A stretch of DNA of 35,210 nucleotides from CAYQTL01 sp964420405. Lineage in GTDB: Bacteria; Acidobacteriota; Thermoanaerobaculia; Thermoanaerobaculales; Sulfomarinibacteraceae. Where the stretch lies: contig CAYQTL010000048.1 of the NCBI GenBank assembly GCA_964420405.1, forward strand, positions 1 through 35,210, in the 5' to 3' direction. The position numbers were made by a program, and so were the translations under genes. Positions within the stretch are counted from its first letter, which is position 1. Each line of letters opens with the position of its first letter. Below the pieces are notes generated by a model. The model worked only from the letters and a program-made list of their open reading frames with translations, did not search any database and had not been told where the DNA came from. This document shows positions 31,782 through 35,210 of the stretch, piece after piece.

Positions 31782-32630
31782 ATGGAGTTTCTCGCCGCCG
31801 TCGCGCGCTACGAGTTCCTCCAGCTCGCGCTGCTCGCGGGCGTGCTCGCCGGAGTCGCCTGCGGCACCGTCGGCACCTACGTCGTGGTGCGGCGGATCAC
31901 CGCCATCGCGGGGGCCATCGCCCACTGCGTGCTCGCCGGCCTCGGCGCGGCCCGCTGGCTGCAGGTGACCCGCGGCTGGCAGTGGCTCGACCCGATGCTC
32001 GGCGCGGTGGTCGCCGCTCTCGCTGCCGCCTTCACCATCGGTCTCGTCAGCCTCCGGGTCCGGGAGCGCGAGGACACCGTGATCGGCGCGGTGTGGGCCG
32101 TCGGGATGGCGGTCGGGGTGCTCTTCATCTCGCGCACGCCGGGCTACAACCAGGATCTCATGGGCTACCTGTTCGGCAACATCCTGCTGGTGGGACGGCG
32201 CGACGTGTGGTTGATGGTGGTCCTCGACGTGGTCGTCGTGGCCACCGTGGCCGCCCTCTTCCCGCGCCTCCAGGCGGTGTGCTTCGACGAGGAGTTCGCC
32301 CGCGTCCGCGGCCTCCGGGTCGAGGCCTACACCCTCCTGCTGCTGTGCCTGACGGCTCTGACGGTGGTCCTGCTGGTGCAGGTGGTGGGGCTGATCCTGG
32401 TCATCGCGCTGCTGACCCTGCCGGTGGCGGTGGCCGAGCGGTTCACCTCCGACCTGCGGCGGATCATGGTGACGGCCGCACTGCTGTCGATGGCGCTGAC
32501 CGCCGGCGGCCTCGCCCTGAGCTATGGACCGGATCTGCCTGCCGGCGCCACCACCATCGTGCTCGCCGGAGTGCTGTACCTCGGCGTGGTGGGCGTCCGC
32601 GGTATCCTCGCCCGCGTGACGGGACGGTGA
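31782..32630 (+). CDS. Metal ABC transporter permease (ZnuB/ABC-3 family)
   Basis: 282 residues, about eight membrane helices; ATG one base after the ATPase stop. ABC-3 family marks include 'GTVGTYVVVRRITAIAGAIAHCVLAGLG' and 'ALLTLPVAVAERFTSDLRRIM', the coupling region 'EREDTVIGAVWAVGMAVGVLFISRTPGYNQDLMGYLFGN'. It forms the inner-membrane channel of the transporter. The next gene overlaps its stop by 4 bp. Confidence 0.95.
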   Translation: MEFLAAVARYEFLQLALLAGVLAGVACGTVGTYVVVRRITAIAGAIAHCVLAGLGAARWLQVTRGWQWLDPMLGAVVAALAAAFTIGLVSLRVREREDTVIGAVWAVGMAVGVLFISRTPGYNQDLMGYLFGNILLVGRRDVWLMVVLDVVVVATVAALFPRLQAVCFDEEFARVRGLRVEAYTLLLLCLTALTVVLLVQVVGLILVIALLTLPVAVAERFTSDLRRIMVTAALLSMALTAGGLALSYGPDLPAGATTIVLAGVLYLGVVGVRGILARVTGR

Positions 32631-33136
32631 ACCGGTTCGAGCTCATCACCACGCTGGCGGCGGTGGAGGCGCTGGAGGGACGAGGCGCCACCGCCGGTGA
32701 GCGCGACGCGGCACGGCGCGCCCGGGAGCGGCTCGAGCGGCGGCTGGAGGCGTCGCCCGCACCGCCGCCGACGAGCCTCGCCGAGGAGCTCGAGGCCCGG
32801 GGCCATCTCCGACCACCGTCGGCCGCCGCCGTGGTCGAGGAGCGGGAGGTCCGTCTCCCCGGTCGCACGGCGCTCGCCCAGCGCGTCGCGTCCGTCCTCG
32901 ACGGTGGCGACGCCGGCTCGCTGCGCAGGTGGGCGGCACGGCTGGTCGACCGGGTGGTCCTGCCCGATCTGCCGGCGGACGACCCCGGCTCGGTGGTGCC
33001 GGAGGTGATCGCCTCGTTCGCGGGAGCGGAGCCCTCGGCACGGCACCTCGAGGCCGCGCTCCGGTTCCTGGCGACCGCCCCCGGGGACACGGCCCGCGCC
33101 TGGGCGGAGTGGCTCGAAGCCCTCGCCGAGGGGTGA
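32627..33136 (+). CDS. Hypothetical protein coupled to the metal transporter operon
   Basis: 169 residues; GTG start inside the permease stop (GTGA overlap), so translation is coupled. Alpha-helical, Arg/Glu/Ala-rich, no signal peptide and no Cys, so probably cytoplasmic and not itself a thiol metal site. An N-terminal basic helix ('RRARERLERRLEA') is followed by a Pro-rich stretch, then 'PGRTALAQRVASVLDGG' and a C-terminal helical bundle. I do not recognise it. Its place as fifth gene of the operon suggests a link to metal handling. Confidence 0.75.
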   Translation: MNRFELITTLAAVEALEGRGATAGERDAARRARERLERRLEASPAPPPTSLAEELEARGHLRPPSAAAVVEEREVRLPGRTALAQRVASVLDGGDAGSLRRWAARLVDRVVLPDLPADDPGSVVPEVIASFAGAEPSARHLEAALRFLATAPGDTARAWAEWLEALAEG

Positions 33137-33161
33137 CACCGCCACCCTCGTGACCCATATT
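33133..33161 (+). promoter_or_regulatory. Candidate promoter GTGACA-17-CATATT
   Basis: GTGACA (33133-33138, five of six) and CATATT (33156-33161) at 17 bp, starting in the stop codon of the upstream gene. It would give the next gene a ~39-nt leader and its own expression. Confidence 0.5.
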
Positions 33162-33206
33162 GGTTGCATCCCGCCGCGCTGCAGCCGACCGAACGGAGGC
33201 TGCACT

Positions 33207-33710
33207 GTGCTCCACGCCCTGCTGATCGTCGCCGCGTCGGCGTCGGGCGCGCTATCGCCGACGCCCACGCCGATCGTCATCACCGACCACACCCTGGCCG
33301 AGGTCGCGTCCCGGGGACACCTCGCGACGCCCGACGCCGGAACGACCTCGACCGCCCCGACGCCCGACCTTGCGCCCCTGTTGGCGGGCTACGGAGAGCG
33401 GCAGCGGCTGCGGACCGAGTGGCGCCGGCGCCTCGCCGCCCAGCTCGCCGAGATCCGGCGGCTCGAGGAGCACGTCGAAGAGCAACGGCTCGCGGCGGGG
33501 TGGCTGTGGATCCGCTACCTGCGCACCGAGAAGGAGTTCACCCGCGAGCGGAAGGTGCGGCCGAGGATGGAGGCCGCCCGGGCGAAGCTGGCGGAGCTCG
33601 AGGCGGAGCTCGACGCGGCCCGGACCGAGAACGACCGGCTGCGCGAGGCCGCCCGCCGCGCGGGCGCCGAGCCGGGGTGGTTCCGGAACCTCGAGGAGCC
33701 CGGTCGTTGA
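33207..33710 (+). CDS. Secreted coiled-coil protein of unknown function
   Basis: 167 residues; GTG at 33207 with GGAGG 7 nt upstream. Signal peptide ~1-18 ('LHALLIVAASASGALS'), a Thr/Pro-rich linker (to ~65), then a charged helical rod ('ERQRLRTEWRRRLAAQLAEIRRLEEHVEEQRLAAGWL', 'MEAARAKLAELEAELDAARTENDRLREAARRAGAEPGW') with heptad spacing. I believe small secreted coiled-coil proteins ending in 'ARRAGxxPGWxR' recur in Acidobacteriota genomes, but no function is known to me. Confidence 0.8.
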   Translation: MLHALLIVAASASGALSPTPTPIVITDHTLAEVASRGHLATPDAGTTSTAPTPDLAPLLAGYGERQRLRTEWRRRLAAQLAEIRRLEEHVEEQRLAAGWLWIRYLRTEKEFTRERKVRPRMEAARAKLAELEAELDAARTENDRLREAARRAGAEPGWFRNLEEPGR

Positions 33711-33870
33711 GTGTGTCCTGCGGCTCCTGAGCACGCTCCACCGGGTTCACGGAAGGTCGCAGCCCGCTCCGATCCCGACTGGACTGATGCACGCACGACG
33801 AGCCAGCACCGGAGCTGGAGGGCGGCCGACGCGCGCTGTCGGGGTCGCGGCCGCGATGCGGCCACCTTCA

Positions 33871-33892
33871 TCGGGATCGGGATCGGGATCGG
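33871..33892. repeat. GGGATC hexamer run (3.5 units)
   Basis: The longest perfect run of the GGGATC unit in the window, in the 216-bp convergent gap between the coiled-coil and msrA genes. Confidence 0.65.
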
Positions 33893-33926
33893 CGGAGGGT
33901 ATCGCCCGGCGCGCGGTCACGCTCCG

Positions 33927-34457
33927 TCAGTCGCGCAGGACGTGGCAGTTGTAGCCGCCCGGGTTCCGGTCGAGGTAGTCCTGGTGGTACGCCTCGGCGG
34001 GCCAGAACCCCTCGAGGTCGGCGACCTCGGTCACGACCGGCGCGTCGAAGACCCGGGACCGGTCGACCTCGCGGACGATCTCCTCGGCGACGCGCCGCTG
34101 CTCCTCGTCGGCCGCCAGGATCACCGAGCGGTACTGGGTGCCGACGTCGTTGTGCTGGCGGTTGGGCGTCGTCGGGTCGTGGAGCCGGAAGAAGTACCGC
34201 AGCACGTCGGCGTAGGAGACCCGCGTCGGGTCGAACTCGACCCGCACCACCTCGGCGTGGCCGGTGCGACCCGCGCACACCTCGCGGTAGGTCGGGTTGT
34301 CCGCCCGCCCGCCGGCGTAGCCCACCTCGGTCGCCACCACCCCGTCGAGCTGCTTGAAGAGGTGCTCCACCCCCCAGAAGCAGCCGCCTCCGACGACGGC
34401 GGACGCGTGCGCACGCCCGTCCGTGTGCCGTTCCAGACGCTCGTTTCCGTCAGTCAT
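33927..34457 (-). CDS. msrA: Peptide-methionine (S)-S-oxide reductase
   Basis: 176 residues; ATG at 34457 with GGGGAG upstream. MsrA repairs oxidised methionine. The catalytic motif 'GGGCFWGVEHLF' (Cys26) is intact, with 'EVGYAGG', 'YREVCAGRTGHAEVV', and 'YRSVILAADEEQ' as in the family. A C-terminal Cys171 ('GGYNCHVLRD') can act as the resolving Cys. No signal peptide, so cytoplasmic. It is a single gene; no msrB lies nearby. Confidence 0.97.
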   Translation of the reverse strand: MTDGNERLERHTDGRAHASAVVGGGCFWGVEHLFKQLDGVVATEVGYAGGRADNPTYREVCAGRTGHAEVVRVEFDPTRVSYADVLRYFFRLHDPTTPNRQHNDVGTQYRSVILAADEEQRRVAEEIVREVDRSRVFDAPVVTEVADLEGFWPAEAYHQDYLDRNPGGYNCHVLRD

Positions 34458-34495
34458 CCAGTGCTCCCCGGGTCGGAGACCGTCAGAAGGCGTCG

Positions 34496-34537
34496 ACCGC
34501 GCCTCGCTCCGCCCACACCGCGCCTGGCTCCGCCCAC
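34496..34537. repeat. Two tandem 21-bp units
   Basis: Two adjacent copies of a unit beginning ACCGCGCCT and ending CTCCGCCCAC, differing at one base, in the gap upstream of msrA. Confidence 0.6.
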
Positions 34538-34690
34538 AGGGTGCAACCGCGACTCGCCACGTCGGTGTTCCTCGGCAGGGGGGTCTCCGGAGGGCCGCGG
34601 GCGCGCGTGGTCCTGCCGAGGTTCGCGCCGGGGGAGGTGACAGGAGTCTCCCGCGGGAGCTGGCGATCCCTGCCCCGCCAGAGGGAGAGA

Positions 34691-34716
34691 ACGCCGGCGG
34701 GTCAGCCCGCCGGCGT
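34691..34716 (-). terminator. 11-bp GC hairpin terminator after the last gene
   Basis: ACGCCGGCGGG (34691-34701), loop TCAG, CCCGCCGGCGT (34706-34716). On the minus strand it follows the stop at 34741 by about 25 bp and is trailed by TCTCTCCCTCT, a pyrimidine-rich tail. Confidence 0.6.
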
Positions 34717-34740
34717 GCGGCTCACGGCGGGTGGAGTGCG

Positions 34741-35210
34741 TTACTTCGCTTCGTTCTCCCCGTCGACGGGCGGAAGAGCCTCGGTAACCGGGTTGTCGTA
34801 GATCACGAAGCTGAAGTCCTGCTGAACCCTGGTTCCGCTGCTGTTGAAGATGGTCACCGCGGCGTTCGTGCCCGCGAAGCCGATCACCGCCCAGTACGGG
34901 TTGGCGGCGTCGGTCACGGTCGCGACGGCCGTGTTCTCGGAGACGCTGAAGTCCCCCGGGCAGTTGATGGCGTAGTACGGCGAGCTTCCGCCCTCGAGGC
35001 TGACCGACCAGTTCCCGGAGCCGCTCCCGACCGTTCCGCCCGACGCGACGTACCCGAAACAGATCGGCAGGAACGCCGGCAGCACCCGGTCGCTGTCCTG
35101 GAACCACGCGGAGCCGTCGGCGTTGACCTGGACGGTCCGGTCGCCGATCGAGGGGCCCCGCTGGATCTCGATCGCCTGGGCACCGTCATCGGCCCCCGAC
35201 ATGTCGATCT
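34741..35210 (-). CDS. 3' part of an unrecognised protein (5' end outside window)
   Basis: The frame stays open to the right edge; the first visible Met (35200-35202) has no ribosome binding site, so the gene probably starts beyond the window. The ~155 visible residues are beta-rich with many Gly, Ser, Thr, Asn and aromatic residues ('GSGNWSVSLEGGSSPYYAINCPGDFSVSENTAVATVTDA', 'YWAVIGFAGTNAAVTIFNSSG'), typical of an exported or surface protein domain. Two Cys could form a disulfide. It ends 'PVDGENEAK'. I do not recognise a family. A hairpin terminator follows. Confidence 0.7.
   Translation of the reverse strand, partial: IDMSGADDGAQAIEIQRGPSIGDRTVQVNADGSAWFQDSDRVLPAFLPICFGYVASGGTVGSGSGNWSVSLEGGSSPYYAINCPGDFSVSENTAVATVTDAANPYWAVIGFAGTNAAVTIFNSSGTRVQQDFSFVIYDNPVTEALPPVDGENEAK

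Noticed and set aside
33871..33892. GGGATC run as a CRISPR or larger satellite
   Set aside because: Units are 6 bp with no spacers and only three to four copies.
1..35210. tRNA, rRNA, phage or defence islands
   Set aside because: I looked for T-loop GTTCGA-type elements, integrases, nucleases and helicase clusters and saw none that could be supported, apart from the toxin-antitoxin pair.

Overview
This is a GC-rich (roughly 70% or more) stretch of an ordinary bacterial chromosome from a Gram-negative organism: it encodes a TonB-dependent outer-membrane receptor, an OmpA-family protein and several Sec-type signal peptides. The serine protease ends in a C-terminal module of a kind I associate with secreted proteins of Acidobacteriota, especially Thermoanaerobaculia-like lineages. 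Together with the GC content and the gene mix this makes that phylum my best guess; it is an inference and not proven here. I see no rRNA, tRNA, CRISPR array, insertion sequence or phage gene.

Layout. 1-5332: the 3' end of an unknown gene, a DUF302 protein, a secreted ChaN-PDZ protein (minus strand) and a very long GreA-type transcript cleavage factor. 5676-10117 (all minus): a degenerate receiver-DUF4388-DegV fusion, endonuclease III, and a TGS/ThrRS-like/uridine-kinase-like protein. 10489-10797: a candidate small RNA with its own promoter and terminator, convergent with a 41-residue Zn-ribbon microprotein. 10902-15059: an SLC13-type transporter with TrkA-C domains, a helical-repeat protein, a ferritin-like protein and a STAS anti-anti-sigma factor. 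15121-18100: an Rrf2-family regulator and a quinol-dependent nitric oxide reductase, each preceded by a copy of the same 25-bp site. 18235-25503: a secreted subtilase, a Phd/ParE-type toxin-antitoxin pair, a TauE/SafE permease divergent from an SGNH hydrolase, an Lrp-type RAM-domain protein and an OmpA-family coiled-coil protein. 25816-27282: an IMP dehydrogenase/GMP reductase family enzyme with a non-canonical active-site loop.

27541-33136 is the most interesting block. A TonB-dependent receptor with the complete OprC-type copper site is divergent from a tightly coupled operon: a ribbon-helix-helix protein with a C-terminal Cys-rich (Zn-ribbon-like) tail, a ZnuA-like binding protein lacking the usual first His ligand, its ATPase and permease, and an unknown protein. 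A 19-bp imperfect palindrome covers the -10 box of the operon. The likely picture is metal capture at the outer membrane, transport across the inner membrane, and a local metal-responsive repressor. The window closes with a secreted coiled-coil protein, MsrA, and the 3' part of an unknown gene.

Two features cut across the window. Many genes have a -10-like hexamer only 5-9 nt before the start codon and no Shine-Dalgarno sequence, suggesting leaderless mRNAs. Several gene ends carry perfect GC-rich hairpins without a strong U tract, and intergenic gaps repeatedly contain degenerate GGGATC hexamer runs.
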